The position numbers and the translations under genes were made by a program. A stretch of 64,000 bases of DNA from the NCBI GenBank assembly GCA_963781345.1, contig CAWAFQ010000005.1:310001-374000 (forward strand), in the 5' to 3' direction. Of this stretch, positions 44,108 through 53,184 are shown piece after piece (within the stretch, counting starts at the first letter, position 1; every line of letters begins with the position of its first letter). The stretch comes from JBBRHQ01 sp963781345. Lineage in GTDB: Bacteria; Actinomycetota; Thermoleophilia; Solirubrobacterales; 70-9. The notes below the pieces were generated by a model. It was not told the origin of the DNA. It was given only the letters and a program-made list of their open reading frames with translations, and made no database searches.

Positions 44108-44995
44108 ATGAGCGGCGCTTCGGATCGTCGCCTGCGCGCCTTCTGGGCGATCGCGACGACGACTGTTGCGCTCGGGTCGATCGGGGTCGCCTCCGCGCTC
44201 GGGGCGTTCACCGTCAACGACGAGCAGAAGTTCCTCCCCTACAACGTGTTCGGCAACGTCACCGCGAGCTGTCCGCACAACCAGCACATTGGCTTCGGCG
44301 GCTTCAAGACCGATACCAAGGTCAACTTCGGCGGTGACCATCTCCTCTGGCCGGCCTCGATGGGTCCGGTGGGCAACGACACCAACAAGTGGTCGACCGT
44401 CGCCGCAAGCCCCTCGCTTGGTGGCGGCAGGCTGAACTCGATCGCTTATTGCAAGGCCGGCAAGGAGCCGAAGGTCGTGAAGCGCACCAAGCTCGTTCTG
44501 CAGAGCGCCTCCAACGATGAGTACCGCAGGGTCGAGGCGACCTGTCCGCAGGGCACGAGTCTGATCGGGGGCGGCTGGTCGGCGCGTGCCCCCAGCCCGC
44601 TGTACGGCTCCGACGGGCAGCCGCGGGTCGACATCATGGGGCTGCAGAGGACCTCCAACCGCACCTGGCAGGTTTCCGTCGTCAACTACCGGACGACCAA
44701 GCAGTCGGTGACAGCGATCGCGATCTGCGGCAAGGGCAGTGCGCCGAAGACCTCGGTGGCGACGGAGATGATCCCCGTGCACACCTCGAAGACGGCGACG
44801 GCGACCTGTCCGGGAAACAGCGAGGTCGTCTTCGGCGGATTCCAGGGCGACTACGACAACTTCTCCGGCCGCAACGCCTTCATCTTCAGCTTCTATCGCT
44901 CCTCGAAGCGTGCGATCAGCGTCCGCGGCGGCGAGAACGGCGTCGCCGGCCTCAACAAGGCGAGCAAGCTCCAGGCGTTCGCCTACTGCCGCTAG
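44108..44995 (+). CDS. Secreted protein with three internal Cys-containing repeats
   Basis: A 295-residue exported protein of unknown function. Residues ~7-33 form a signal or anchor helix (FWAIATTTVALGSIGVASAL). The mature part is three repeats of ~80 residues. Each opens with an ATCP-type motif and a GG turn (ASCPHNQHIGFGGFKT, ATCPQGTSLIGGGWSA, ATCPGNSEVVFGGFQG) and closes with a strand ending in Cys (NSIAYCKAG, AIAICGKG, AFAYCR). One disulfide per repeat is likely. GGAGGG lies six bases before ATG 44108, so I prefer it to 44039. Confidence 0.85.
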   Translation: MSGASDRRLRAFWAIATTTVALGSIGVASALGAFTVNDEQKFLPYNVFGNVTASCPHNQHIGFGGFKTDTKVNFGGDHLLWPASMGPVGNDTNKWSTVAASPSLGGGRLNSIAYCKAGKEPKVVKRTKLVLQSASNDEYRRVEATCPQGTSLIGGGWSARAPSPLYGSDGQPRVDIMGLQRTSNRTWQVSVVNYRTTKQSVTAIAICGKGSAPKTSVATEMIPVHTSKTATATCPGNSEVVFGGFQGDYDNFSGRNAFIFSFYRSSKRAISVRGGENGVAGLNKASKLQAFAYCR

Positions 44996-45017
44996 ACGCA
45001 ACCCCAGGATCTGCTGT

Positions 45018-46211
45018 TCAGAGAGCCTCGAGGTAGCGCTCGGCGACCATGCGGTCGAAGGCGTGGGTGTCGTCCTCGCTCTCGCTGTAGCGTCCGGGGG
45101 TGTGGCCGCGCGAGGCGACGCCCTTCTGGGTCAGCTCGCAGACCCGCCAGTCCTCGCGGTTGACCTGATCCCAGAACTCGACCGCGTCGGAGGGATCGAA
45201 GCCGTCGGCGGCGATCGCGGAGGCCTCGAACAGCCACTCGCAGGTGACGGTCGTCCGGCCGGGCCCATGTGGCCAGAGGGTGTGGAGCATGACGTAGTCG
45301 GGGTGGAACGAGATCAGGGCGTTGGGGAAGAGGGAGACGTAGAGGACGGTGCGGAGCTCATTCGCCGAGAGCCCGGTGATCGGCTCGCGGCCGCCGCCCC
45401 CCGGCCGAGCCATTGTCTCGGCGCCCTCGTTCAACTCCAGGGTGCCGCCGCACCAGAGGCCGTCCCCGTCGAAGGCCTCGCCGCTGTCGTAGCTCGATAG
45501 CGCGTTCAGCTCGGGATGCACCCCGGGGCAGTGAAGGCACTCGTTGTAGTTCTCGGCGATCGCCTTCCAGTTGGCCTCGACCTCGTAGCGGCGCTCCGCC
45601 GCCGGGCGGAGCTCGCCGACCCGGTAGCGCTCGAGCCGCTCCGCAAGGTCGCCGACGTGCTCGGTCGGGTCCGGCGCCTCGCCGCTCGGATCGACCATCA
45701 CCAGACCACCGATCACCGCGGTCCGGATCGGTCGCAGCCCGTTGCAGGCGGGATCGAAGTCCTCGAGGTTCTCTGTGTACGGGGCCGCCTTCAGGCCTCC
45801 GTCGAACCCGTAGGCCCAGGCGTGGTATGGGCAGCGGATCAGCCGTTGCGCCCGGCCCGCCCCCTCGAGCAGGCGAGAGCCACGGTGGCGGCAGACGTTG
45901 AAGAAGGCTCGGGCGACGCCGTCTTCGCCGCAGATCGCGAAGAAGGAATCGGGCCCGAGCTCGCGGGCGACGAAGGCCCCGGGCTCGGCGACGGCGGACT
46001 GATGGGCGAGGCAGATCCAGCCGCCGAAGATGCCCTCGACCTCCCACTCGAGGACGCGGGAGTCGGTGAAGGCGGCGGCCGGCAGCATGCGCGCACGCCG
46101 CAGGGGCTTGACCGTTTCCTCGACCTCGGCGCGACGCAGGGGCGGGGACAGCGCAAGGTGGCCGTTCGCGACCCCCGCAGCTTCCCCGGAAGGCGCCTCT
46201 CCTGCGGTCAT
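45018..46211 (-). CDS. Rieske non-heme iron oxygenase, large subunit-like
   Basis: A 397-residue aromatic-ring-hydroxylating-dioxygenase-type protein, of the subgroup that acts on choline, carnitine and similar substrates. The Rieske [2Fe-2S] site is CRHRGSRLLEGAG with CPYHAW (C107, H109, C127, H130). The mononuclear iron site is in AENYNECLHCPGVHPELNAL, with its Glu/Asp bridge and two His. No ferredoxin or reductase gene is adjacent. I start at ATG 46211 (MTAGEAPSG); the longer frame to 46352 lies in the divergent promoter region. Confidence 0.9.
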   Translation of the reverse strand: MTAGEAPSGEAAGVANGHLALSPPLRRAEVEETVKPLRRARMLPAAAFTDSRVLEWEVEGIFGGWICLAHQSAVAEPGAFVARELGPDSFFAICGEDGVARAFFNVCRHRGSRLLEGAGRAQRLIRCPYHAWAYGFDGGLKAAPYTENLEDFDPACNGLRPIRTAVIGGLVMVDPSGEAPDPTEHVGDLAERLERYRVGELRPAAERRYEVEANWKAIAENYNECLHCPGVHPELNALSSYDSGEAFDGDGLWCGGTLELNEGAETMARPGGGGREPITGLSANELRTVLYVSLFPNALISFHPDYVMLHTLWPHGPGRTTVTCEWLFEASAIAADGFDPSDAVEFWDQVNREDWRVCELTQKGVASRGHTPGRYSESEDDTHAFDRMVAERYLEAL

Positions 46212-46338
46212 CTCGCGGCGGTTTTCGATGAGATCGCCAATACCCGAACGGGGCGATCCTAGCGGGGGCGCCCACCCGTGCGAACCTGAACGGTGGAGAA
46301 ACGGCCAGTATTTGGTGCCGGCGGGGGGCGCCCGGGAA

Positions 46339-46344
46339 TAGGCT
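46339..46344 (+). promoter_or_regulatory. -10 element of the PI-PLC-like gene
   Basis: TAGGCT lies exactly seven bases before ATG 46352, so the message should be leaderless. No convincing -35 is visible in the GC-rich sequence upstream. Confidence 0.35.
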
Positions 46345-46351
46345 CGGGCCA

Positions 46352-47320
46352 ATGAGGGCTCGGATCCTTGCGGTAGCGCTTGTGTGCGCCCTGTTGCTGT
46401 TTGCGCTATCCGCCGCCTCGGCCGCGGCCGGAAAGCACCGCCACGGCCCCCAGCGCTGCAACCGGGAGGAGGTCCTCTGCAAGCGGCCCTTCAACCGGGT
46501 GGTGCTGGCCGGCGCCCACAATGCGATGTCTGCCCTCGACCTCGACTGGAAGATCCCCAACCAGACGATCGCGATCCCGGATCAGCTCAGCTTCGGGATC
46601 AGGGCGTTGCTGTTCGACACCCACTACGGCCGCCTGCAGCCGGACGGGACCGTGCGCACCGACGACGACGGCAAGGTGACCACGGGGATACGCGGCCTCT
46701 ACCTCTGCCACGTCCTCTGCGAGATCGGCGCCTCCCCCCTGATCCCTGTGCTTCGCTCGATCGCCAGGTACCTAGAGCGCCACCCGGCCAACGTGCTCCT
46801 GATCGACAACGAGGACTACATCACGCCGGCCGACTTCGCCGCCGCGATGCGGCTGAGCGGCCTCCGCTGGCACGTCTACCGCGGCCAGCCGGGGCCGAGG
46901 TGGCCGAGGCTGCGGAAGATGATCTCCAAACGCCAGCAGGTGGTGGTCCTGGCGGAGCACGACGCGGGCACGATCCCCTGGTATCACCGCGCCTACGACG
47001 GGATCATGCAGGAGACGCCGTATTCCTTCGCCACCCCGAACCTCCTGATCGACCCGGCGAACTGGCCCTCGAGCTGCCAGCCCAACCGGGGCGGGACCAA
47101 CGGATCGCTCTTCCTCATCAACCACTGGTCGCCCTCGACTCCACCGGCCGTGCCCGACCCGGCGGCCTCGGCGGCGGTCAATGCCAAGGACGTGATCCTC
47201 GGCAGGACGGCTGAATGCGAGCAGGTCCGGGGCCGCCTGCCGTCGGTCATAGCCGCCGATCAGGTCACCTACGGAGGGCTGGTGGCGGCGGTGCACGAGC
47301 TCAACGTGGCCGGCAGCTAA
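46352..47320 (+). CDS. Secreted PI-PLC X-domain-like phosphodiesterase
   Basis: A 322-residue exported protein with signal peptide (residues 1-26, ILAVALVCALLLFALSAASA). The fold is that of phosphatidylinositol-specific phospholipase C: the two catalytic His occur in VLAGAHNAMSALDLDW (His-56) and ALLFDTHYGRLQ (His-91), followed by LCHVLCEIG and VLLIDNEDYITP. Bacterial members cleave glycerophosphodiester links by cyclisation. Substrate unknown. It is divergent from the Rieske gene. Confidence 0.88.
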   Translation: MRARILAVALVCALLLFALSAASAAAGKHRHGPQRCNREEVLCKRPFNRVVLAGAHNAMSALDLDWKIPNQTIAIPDQLSFGIRALLFDTHYGRLQPDGTVRTDDDGKVTTGIRGLYLCHVLCEIGASPLIPVLRSIARYLERHPANVLLIDNEDYITPADFAAAMRLSGLRWHVYRGQPGPRWPRLRKMISKRQQVVVLAEHDAGTIPWYHRAYDGIMQETPYSFATPNLLIDPANWPSSCQPNRGGTNGSLFLINHWSPSTPPAVPDPAASAAVNAKDVILGRTAECEQVRGRLPSVIAADQVTYGGLVAAVHELNVAGS

Positions 47321-47422
47321 CCGACGGGCACACGGAGGACCGCCAGGCGAGCGGCCAAGCCGCTCGAAATGTGTGGGGGATTACGGATCGCCAACCTCCG
47401 CTGCGGTCCTACGATCGGTGCG

Positions 47423-48088
47423 ATGAGGCAGCGCGGGGGCAAACGTCTACCGAACACGACCAACCATCGACGGCGGACGACAGCGGCGGTTGCGGTAGCG
47501 GCTGCGGCCCTGCTGCTCGCCACCGCCTCCATCTCCTCGCCGCCCGCCCCGGCTTCCGGTCAATCGCGCAAGCCCGGCATCCGTGTCGGCATCGGGATAG
47601 CCGGCGTCCGCATCGGCATGACCAGAGGCCAGGTGCGTCGGGTCCTCGGGCAGCCCCGGAGCGTCGAGGTGAAGAAGAACTCCGCCTTCGGGCCCGGCCA
47701 CCCCGTCATCTACGGCTACGGTGGTCTCGGCGTGCTGTTCTGGAAGGGCGCGCCGCGCAACCCGAGCGCCAGCAAGCCGCCGGACCGCCGTCTGCGGGTC
47801 GCATCCGTCAACACCACCCGACCCTCGTTGCGCACCCGTCGCGGCATCGGCGTTGGCTCGCGGGAGGGGCAGGTCCGCCGCAAAGTGGCAGGCGTGCGCT
47901 GCGAGACGCTGAGCTTCAACGGCGACCGCTTCCGCAATTGCCACACCGGGCGATACGACTGCAAGCAGCAACCCTGGGTGCTCGGCGATCTTCCCTGCCA
48001 CATCAGCGCCTTCGTGCTGAACCGCAGGCACGGGCGGGTGAAGCGGGTCCAGGTCGGCTGGCTCGGCTCCCCCGCCGGATCGCTGTGA
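47423..48088 (+). CDS. Secreted protein with two BamE/SmpA-like segments
   Basis: A 221-residue exported protein (basic N-terminus, hydrophobic TTAAVAVAAAALLLATASIS). The mature part has two copies of a motif seen in BamE/SmpA-like folds: GVRIGMTRGQVRRVLGQP and GIGVGSREGQVRRKVAGV. Each is followed by strands; the second half has four Cys (VRCETLSFNGDRFRNCHTGR, DCKQQPW, DLPCHISAF). Function unknown. I start at ATG 47423; 47369 is also possible. It overlaps the next reading frame at TGATG. Confidence 0.75.
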   Translation: MRQRGGKRLPNTTNHRRRTTAAVAVAAAALLLATASISSPPAPASGQSRKPGIRVGIGIAGVRIGMTRGQVRRVLGQPRSVEVKKNSAFGPGHPVIYGYGGLGVLFWKGAPRNPSASKPPDRRLRVASVNTTRPSLRTRRGIGVGSREGQVRRKVAGVRCETLSFNGDRFRNCHTGRYDCKQQPWVLGDLPCHISAFVLNRRHGRVKRVQVGWLGSPAGSL

Positions 48089-48117
48089 TGGGGTCGTCTG
48101 CCATAGGGTGCGCCCCT

Positions 48118-49182
48118 GTGAAGCTACTCAGAATCGCCCTCCTCGCCCTCGCCGGCCTCCTCCTCGCTAGCTCGAGCGCACCGGCCCTGGCGGCGTCGGC
48201 GCCACGGGGCGCGGCAGGCGCCAAGGTTCACATCACGGGCACCGCCTATTCCTTCGACAACCAGGACCCGATCGCCGGGGCGACGATCCGGGTGGCCGAG
48301 CTGCCGGGGGCGAGGGCGACCAGCGCGGCCGACGGCACCTACGACCTCGTCGTCCCCGACGGCGCCAAGGTCACACCCTATATCGAGGCCGCCGGCTTCC
48401 ACGGCATCTTCCTGCAGACCTTCGTCGCCGCCGGCAAGGACATCGAGCGGGTCAACTTCCAGGTTCCGTCGGTGGGCATCTACCACGGGCTGGCGGCGCT
48501 GCTCGGCGTCAAGCTGAACTCCGACGACAACCCCTCTCGCTGCGTCGTCGTCTCCACCTTCAGCACCGTCAACGTCCGTGATCTCAGCTTCGAGGACTTC
48601 GTCGGCTACGGCGCCCACGGCGTCGCCGGCGCCACCGCCGGCGCCTCGCCAAGCCTGCCGGACCCGATCTACTTCAACTCGTCGGTGATCCCCGACAAGA
48701 CCCTGACCGAGTCCTCGATCGACGGCGGCGTGATCTGGCTCGACGTCCCGGGCGGCGTCTACAGGTTCACGGCCCAGCACGCGAGCGCCAGGTTCTCGAG
48801 CTTCGTCGCCACCTGCAAGGCGGGCCGCCTGGTCAACGCCAACCCGCCCCAGGGCCTATACCAGCTTAAGCCGGGCGAGAAGCCGGACGAGCGGGTCGAC
48901 GCGTCGATCGCATCGTCCCGTCTGCGCTCCGCCGGGAACGGCGCGAAGGCGCTGCGTCTGAAGATCCGCGCAGGCGAATATGTCCTCCCGGGGGTCGAGG
49001 TGCTCCGCGGTGGCAAGGTCGTCGCCCAGACTCACCCGGCCCGCTACCGGCGGGGCGCGCGGACGATCAGGCTCCCCCTCCGCCACAGGCTCGACGGCGG
49101 CTCGGGCACCCTGAGGCTGACGCTCAGCGATCCCGCCGGCAACACCAGGGTCCTGAAGCGGACGCTGAACCCGCCGTCCTAA
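48118..49182 (+). CDS. Secreted protein with carboxypeptidase-regulatory-like domain
   Basis: A 354-residue exported protein. The signal peptide is VKLLRIALLALAGLLLASSS. Residues ~40-100 are a carboxypeptidase regulatory-like (beta-sandwich) domain (ITGTAYSFDNQDPIAGATIR, ADGTYDLVVPDGA, FHGIFLQTF). A ~150-residue middle part resembles cupredoxin-like or uncharacterised extracellular domains. The end is a beta-rich segment (YRRGARTIRLPLRHRL, GSGTLRLTLSDPAGN). GTG 48118 gives the cleanest signal peptide; ATG 48088, overlapping the preceding stop, is the alternative. Confidence 0.78.
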   Translation: MKLLRIALLALAGLLLASSSAPALAASAPRGAAGAKVHITGTAYSFDNQDPIAGATIRVAELPGARATSAADGTYDLVVPDGAKVTPYIEAAGFHGIFLQTFVAAGKDIERVNFQVPSVGIYHGLAALLGVKLNSDDNPSRCVVVSTFSTVNVRDLSFEDFVGYGAHGVAGATAGASPSLPDPIYFNSSVIPDKTLTESSIDGGVIWLDVPGGVYRFTAQHASARFSSFVATCKAGRLVNANPPQGLYQLKPGEKPDERVDASIASSRLRSAGNGAKALRLKIRAGEYVLPGVEVLRGGKVVAQTHPARYRRGARTIRLPLRHRLDGGSGTLRLTLSDPAGNTRVLKRTLNPPS

Positions 49183-49183
49183 C

Positions 49184-49201
49184 CGAGGTCAGAGCACCTC
49201 G
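49184..49201. terminator. Small hairpin between convergent genes
   Basis: CGAGGT (49184-49189) and ACCTCG (49196-49201) form a six-pair stem with a six-base loop right after the plus-strand stop. It has no T tract. It could slow polymerase from either side of this convergent gap. Confidence 0.3.
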
Positions 49202-49273
49202 AGATAGCGCGGGAACACTCCGGTCGGACGGGCGTCTCTTCGACTTCCCGATCCTGGCGCCGGGACGCGACCA

Positions 49274-50791
49274 CTAGGACCTCTGGACCTGCTCGCAGCC
49301 GACGGTCACGTCGTGGCTGTCCACGACGGCCTCATCGCGGCCTGGTCCGCAATCGACCCGGTCCCGGACTCCGTCCTTCGCGTTGACCAGGTCCCTGCCC
49401 CCGCCGGCGAATACGTGGTCCCTGCCCCCGCCCCCGTGAATCCGGTCGCCGCCGCCCGAGGTGTCAACGAGATCACGACCCGGTCCCGCACTGACGCAAT
49501 CGGCGTCGCGCCCGGTGAAGATGTCGTCATTCCCCCCGAGCGCGACCGCCTGGTCTGGGCCTGGGAGAGCACGGATCAGGTCATTCGCCTCGGTGCCCTG
49601 CCGTAGCCGTGCCGGCCGGCCGTTGCAAAGACCCACCTCGTGCTTGAGCAGCACAGTGATGTCATTCGACCCGGCGTTGGCGACCGCCAGATCAGGCGTG
49701 AAGTAGCGGTTGAAGGTCCAGTTTGTGATCGCGACGGGATGCTTCCCCGTCGGGTAGCTGGGCCCGCGGCGCAGTGTGCCATCGCCGTTGTTGAGGAGAA
49801 CGGTGACACTGTCGGAGCCCGAGTTCACCACCGCAAGGTCGGTCCCCGGCTGGTTGTCGGCGTTGATCGCGATTAGGTCGGTTGGCGCGTCGCCGACCCG
49901 GTAGGTGCCGGTCTCCTCGAGGCCGAGGGGATCCGTCTCCCTGAGCAGGGTGACGTCGTCGGAGCCCTTGTTGGCGACGGCGATCCTGTACTGGTAATCC
50001 CCGCGGGCCGCGCCGAAGTTCGCCTCGATGATCGCCGAGGGCTGGCGCCCGACCGGGGTCGTCGACTCCCCGGCGAACAGCCCCGGGCCGGGATAGTTGT
50101 AGCCGAACAACGAGGTCACCGAGTCGGAGCCCTTGTTGGCGACCCAGGTCACGAGCGCGGTGTTGTAGTTGGCGGTGATCGCCGAGGGCGAGTCGCCGAC
50201 CGGAGCGGTCCCGACCAGCTCGTAGCCGTTCGGGCCGTTGCTGAAGATCGAGATGTCATCTGAGCCCCGGTTGGCGACGACCAGGTCCATCCCGCCTCCG
50301 TTGAAGGGGTCCAGGCTCGAGTAGACAGCGGCGGAGGGCCGGGCTCCGGTCTGAAGAGAGGCGCCCGGGGAGAGGCTCGAGTAGGGCCCGTTGAACAACC
50401 TCATCCGGTCGCTGGAGGTGTCGACCAGAGCAAGGGGGCCCGAGTAGCCGGGGCGTCCTGCGAAGGCGGTCGGGGCGACCGGGGAGTCGAAGGCCCGCTT
50501 CAGCTTCACCCTGCCGGCCAGCTCCTTGTAGAAGGCGAGCCGGCCTCTTCCCCGCTCGGCGACCAGCAGCGGACCAGAGCCGTCATCGTCGGCCAAGACG
50601 TCGGCCGGCCCCTTGCCGACCGCGAAGGGGCTCAGCCTCGCGGGCTCGAAGAGGGGCGCCGGGCGCGCCGCCGCCGTCCCCGCGCAGGAAAGAAGGACGG
50701 CGCACGCGAAAAGAGCCGCCGGGAATGCTCCGCGCCTTCTGTGATGCCGGGCGGTGGACTGGGAAATGTGGTCCATCAAGCGCTTGAACAC
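49274..50791 (-). CDS. Secreted FG-GAP/VCBS-type beta-propeller with RTX-like C-terminus
   Basis: A 505-residue exported protein. After the signal (FPAALFACAVLLSCAGTAAA) come about seven propeller repeats marked by DLVVANRGSDDISIF, TWVANKGSDSVTSLF, IAVANKGSDDVTLL, LAVVNSGSDSVTVLLNNGDG and LAVANAGSNDITVLL. Residues ~400-490 have Gly/Asp repeats (GGNDDIFTGRDAD, GGGDRIHGGGGRDHVFAGGG) like the calcium-binding RTX nonapeptide. Such proteins are usually extracellular and calcium-dependent. The start is uncertain: 50791 or MDHISQS a few codons in. Confidence 0.85.
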   Translation of the reverse strand: MFKRLMDHISQSTARHHRRRGAFPAALFACAVLLSCAGTAAARPAPLFEPARLSPFAVGKGPADVLADDDGSGPLLVAERGRGRLAFYKELAGRVKLKRAFDSPVAPTAFAGRPGYSGPLALVDTSSDRMRLFNGPYSSLSPGASLQTGARPSAAVYSSLDPFNGGGMDLVVANRGSDDISIFSNGPNGYELVGTAPVGDSPSAITANYNTALVTWVANKGSDSVTSLFGYNYPGPGLFAGESTTPVGRQPSAIIEANFGAARGDYQYRIAVANKGSDDVTLLRETDPLGLEETGTYRVGDAPTDLIAINADNQPGTDLAVVNSGSDSVTVLLNNGDGTLRRGPSYPTGKHPVAITNWTFNRYFTPDLAVANAGSNDITVLLKHEVGLCNGRPARLRQGTEANDLIRALPGPDQAVALGGNDDIFTGRDADCVSAGPGRDLVDTSGGGDRIHGGGGRDHVFAGGGRDLVNAKDGVRDRVDCGPGRDEAVVDSHDVTVGCEQVQRS

Positions 50792-50879
50792 GTAGTAACC
50801 CGTGAATACTCGGTTCCCGGGCGCATCGAATGCCTCCGCGGGCGGTTTATTCAGTCGTAATGCGTGCCCAGAAGGCGGC

Positions 50880-50908
50880 TTGCACGCCGAACGAAGGTTC
50901 GCTATACT
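50880..50908 (+). promoter_or_regulatory. Strong promoter of the alternative sigma factor gene
   Basis: TTGCAC (50880-50885), a 17-base spacer and TATACT (50903-50908) make the best sigma-70 promoter in the window. Transcription would start near 50,915, leaving a ~41-base leader to the TTG at 50956. Confidence 0.75.
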
Positions 50909-50955
50909 TTCTGAAGTATTCGGCCGGCTTGCGGCCTACCTCGGAAGGAGCACCA

Positions 50956-51903
50956 TTGGCAAGGACCAGAGGCGCTGCCGAGCAGCGCACCGATACGCGC
51001 CGCCGGCGCGGCGCACATATAGACGACGTAAGCGGCTCCAGCGCACGGGCGGAGAGGCGCACCGATGCCCATCTCGTGCCGGACCAGACCACCGACAGCT
51101 TCCAGCTCTTCCTCAACCAGGCGAGCCGCTACCCGCTGCTCACAGCCGCCCAGGAGATCGATCTGGCCAAGCGGATCGAGCGCGGCGACCTCGAGGCGAA
51201 GGAGCTTCTGATCAACTCCAACCTGCGGCTGGTGGTCCGCTTCGCGACCCGCTACCAGGGACACGGGCTGCCGCTCAACGACCTCGTGCAGGAGGCGATG
51301 ATCGGGCTGATCCGCGCGGCGGAGAAGTTCGACTGGCGCCGCGGCTACAAGTTCTCCACCTACGCGGTTCTGTGGATAAAGCAGTCGATGCAGCGCGGGC
51401 TCGACAACAGCGGCCGGGCGGTGCGAATCCCGGCCCACATCGCCCAGCGCGAGCGCACCGTCAACCGGACAGCGAACGAGCTCAGCACCGAGCTCAACCG
51501 CGAGCCGACCGAAGAGGAGATCGCCAAGAAGGCAAAGCTTCCGCTGGAGGAGGTTATGGCGGTCCAGGACCTGGCCCGCGTCACCTCCAGCCTCGACGCT
51601 CCCGTCGGCGACAGCGAGACCACCCTCGGCGAACTGCGGGCGCAGAGCGATGGCCGCTCCGACGAGGAGGTCATCGACCGCGAGCGCGAGGAGGCCGTGA
51701 GCACGGCCCTGGCGACCCTGCCCGAGGGCGAGCGCCGCGTGCTCGAGGTCCGCTTCGGCACCGGCGGCGAGGTCGCGGGCACGCTCCGCGACGCCGCCCG
51801 CGCAGCCGGCGTCACCCAGGAGCAGGCCCGCAGGCTCGAGGCGCAGGGGCTGCAGCGCCTCGCCGCGAACGAGTCTTTGTCCGGCTGGCGCGAAGCGGCC
51901 TGA
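50956..51903 (+). CDS. Sigma-70 family RNA polymerase sigma factor (group 2/3)
   Basis: A 315-residue sigma factor lacking region 1.1. Region 1.2/2 is plain (QLFLNQASRYPLLTAAQEID, NSNLRLVVRFATRYQGHGLP, DLVQEAMIGLIRAAEKFDWR, YKFSTYAVLWIKQSMQRGLD). Region 3 follows (AHIAQRERTVNRTANELSTE), then region 4 (LPEGERRVLEVRFGTG, AARAAGVTQEQARRLEAQGL). The last recognition helix departs from the SigA consensus, so its -35 preference may differ. I start at TTG 50956, which has AAGGAG five bases upstream and lies downstream of a clear promoter. Confidence 0.9.
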   Translation: MARTRGAAEQRTDTRRRRGAHIDDVSGSSARAERRTDAHLVPDQTTDSFQLFLNQASRYPLLTAAQEIDLAKRIERGDLEAKELLINSNLRLVVRFATRYQGHGLPLNDLVQEAMIGLIRAAEKFDWRRGYKFSTYAVLWIKQSMQRGLDNSGRAVRIPAHIAQRERTVNRTANELSTELNREPTEEEIAKKAKLPLEEVMAVQDLARVTSSLDAPVGDSETTLGELRAQSDGRSDEEVIDREREEAVSTALATLPEGERRVLEVRFGTGGEVAGTLRDAARAAGVTQEQARRLEAQGLQRLAANESLSGWREAA

Positions 51904-51912
51904 TCTCCCGCC

Positions 51913-52110
51913 ATGTTCGAGGGCATCTACCGCACCGTCGACCGGCCCAAGCGCCACCAGGAGGTGTTGGAGCGGCTCGAGACCGGGACCCCGGTTCACC
52001 GCATCGCTACCGACCTCGGGATCACCCGGGGATCGGTGCGCCAGATCATCGAGCGGCTGCGCGCCGACGGCACCCTGCCAGAGGATTTCACGCCGGCCGA
52101 CTCCCGCTGA
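51913..52110 (+). CDS. Small helix-turn-helix protein
   Basis: A 65-residue protein nine bases after the sigma factor gene. The sequence VLERLETGTPVHRIATDLGI then TRGSVRQIIERLRADG is a helix-turn-helix like that of sigma region 4 or resolvase-type domains. It may be a partner of the sigma factor or a separate small regulator. I do not recognise a named family. Confidence 0.65.
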   Translation: MFEGIYRTVDRPKRHQEVLERLETGTPVHRIATDLGITRGSVRQIIERLRADGTLPEDFTPADSR

Positions 52111-52131
52111 GCCGGCGGCACCGCCGCCCGG

Positions 52132-53174
52132 CTAGCCGAGGACCAGTTCGGCGACGCTGCGGACGGTGTTGACGTCGCCGGAGACGAGCAGGGTCGTCAC
52201 CACCGACTCGCGCCACTTCTCGAGGTCGTGGCGGATCTTCTCGGGCGGCCCGATCAGCGAGAGCTGATCGATCAGCTCGGCCGGGATCCTGGCGCCGGCC
52301 TCGTCCTTGCGGCCGCCGAGGTAGAGGTCCTGGACCTCGGCGATCGCCTCGCCGTAGCCCATGCGAATGGGGACGTTGGCGTGGAAGTTGGCCCCCTTGG
52401 CCCCCATGCCGCCGAAGTACAGCGCGTAGAAGGGGCGGACGGCGTCGATCGCGGCGTCGACGTCGTCGGAGACGATCAGCGGCACCGTCGCCGCAACCTC
52501 GAAGTCCTCGGCGCTTCGTCGGGCGCCCTGGCGGGCGAAGCCCTCCGCCAGCGGGCCGGTGTAGAGGTCCTGGTGGGCGGGCGAGAACAGCATCGGCAGC
52601 CAGCCGTCGCACAGCTCGGCGCAGAGTGCGATGTTCTTCGGCCCCTCCGCCCCGAGGAAGATCGGGATCTCCTCACGCAGGGGGTGGATCGAGGACTTCA
52701 GCGGCTTGCCCAGCCCGGTCCCGCCGGGCAGCGGCAGCGGGTAGTGAGGGCCGTCGCTGGTGACCGGCTCCCGGCGAGCCCAGATGTCGCGGAGAATGCC
52801 GATGTACTCGCGGGTGCGCGCGAGCGGCTTCGCGAACGGCATCCCGTACCAGCCCTCGACCACCTGCGGCCCGGAGACGCCGAGGCCGAGGATGAAGCGC
52901 CCGCCGGAGAGGTGGTCCAGCGTCATCGCCGCCATCGCCGTAGCCGCCGGCTGGCGGGCCGAGATCTGCGATGATCGCCGTCCCCAGCCGAACCCGCTCG
53001 GTCTCGGAGCCCCACCAGGCGAGCGGGGTGAGGCCGTCGGAGCCGTAGGCCTCGGCGGTCCAGATCGAGTCGAAGCCCGAGCCGCTCGGCCTCGGCGATC
53101 GCCTCGGTCACGCCGGGCGGCGGGCCACCGGCCCAGTAGCCGGTGTTGAGGCCGAGCTTCAGGTCCCCGGCGAT
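52132..53174 (-). pseudogene. LLM-class F420-dependent oxidoreductase, frameshifted
   Basis: A luciferase-like (TIM-barrel) oxidoreductase of ~345 residues, probably F420- or FMN-dependent. In pieces: LKLGLNTGYWAGGPPPGVTE with AIAEAERLG, then FDSIWTAEAYGSDGLTPLAW, then QISARQPAATAMAAMTLDHL, SGGRFILGLGVSGPQVVEGW and IPIFLGAEGPKNIALCAELC. Two single-base changes (near 53,083 and 52,972) break it. At the 5' end GGAGG is followed by ATC at 53174 where a start codon should be; the start may be a rare ATC or another sequence error. Confidence 0.8.
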
Positions 53175-53184
53175 GGCGCCCTCC

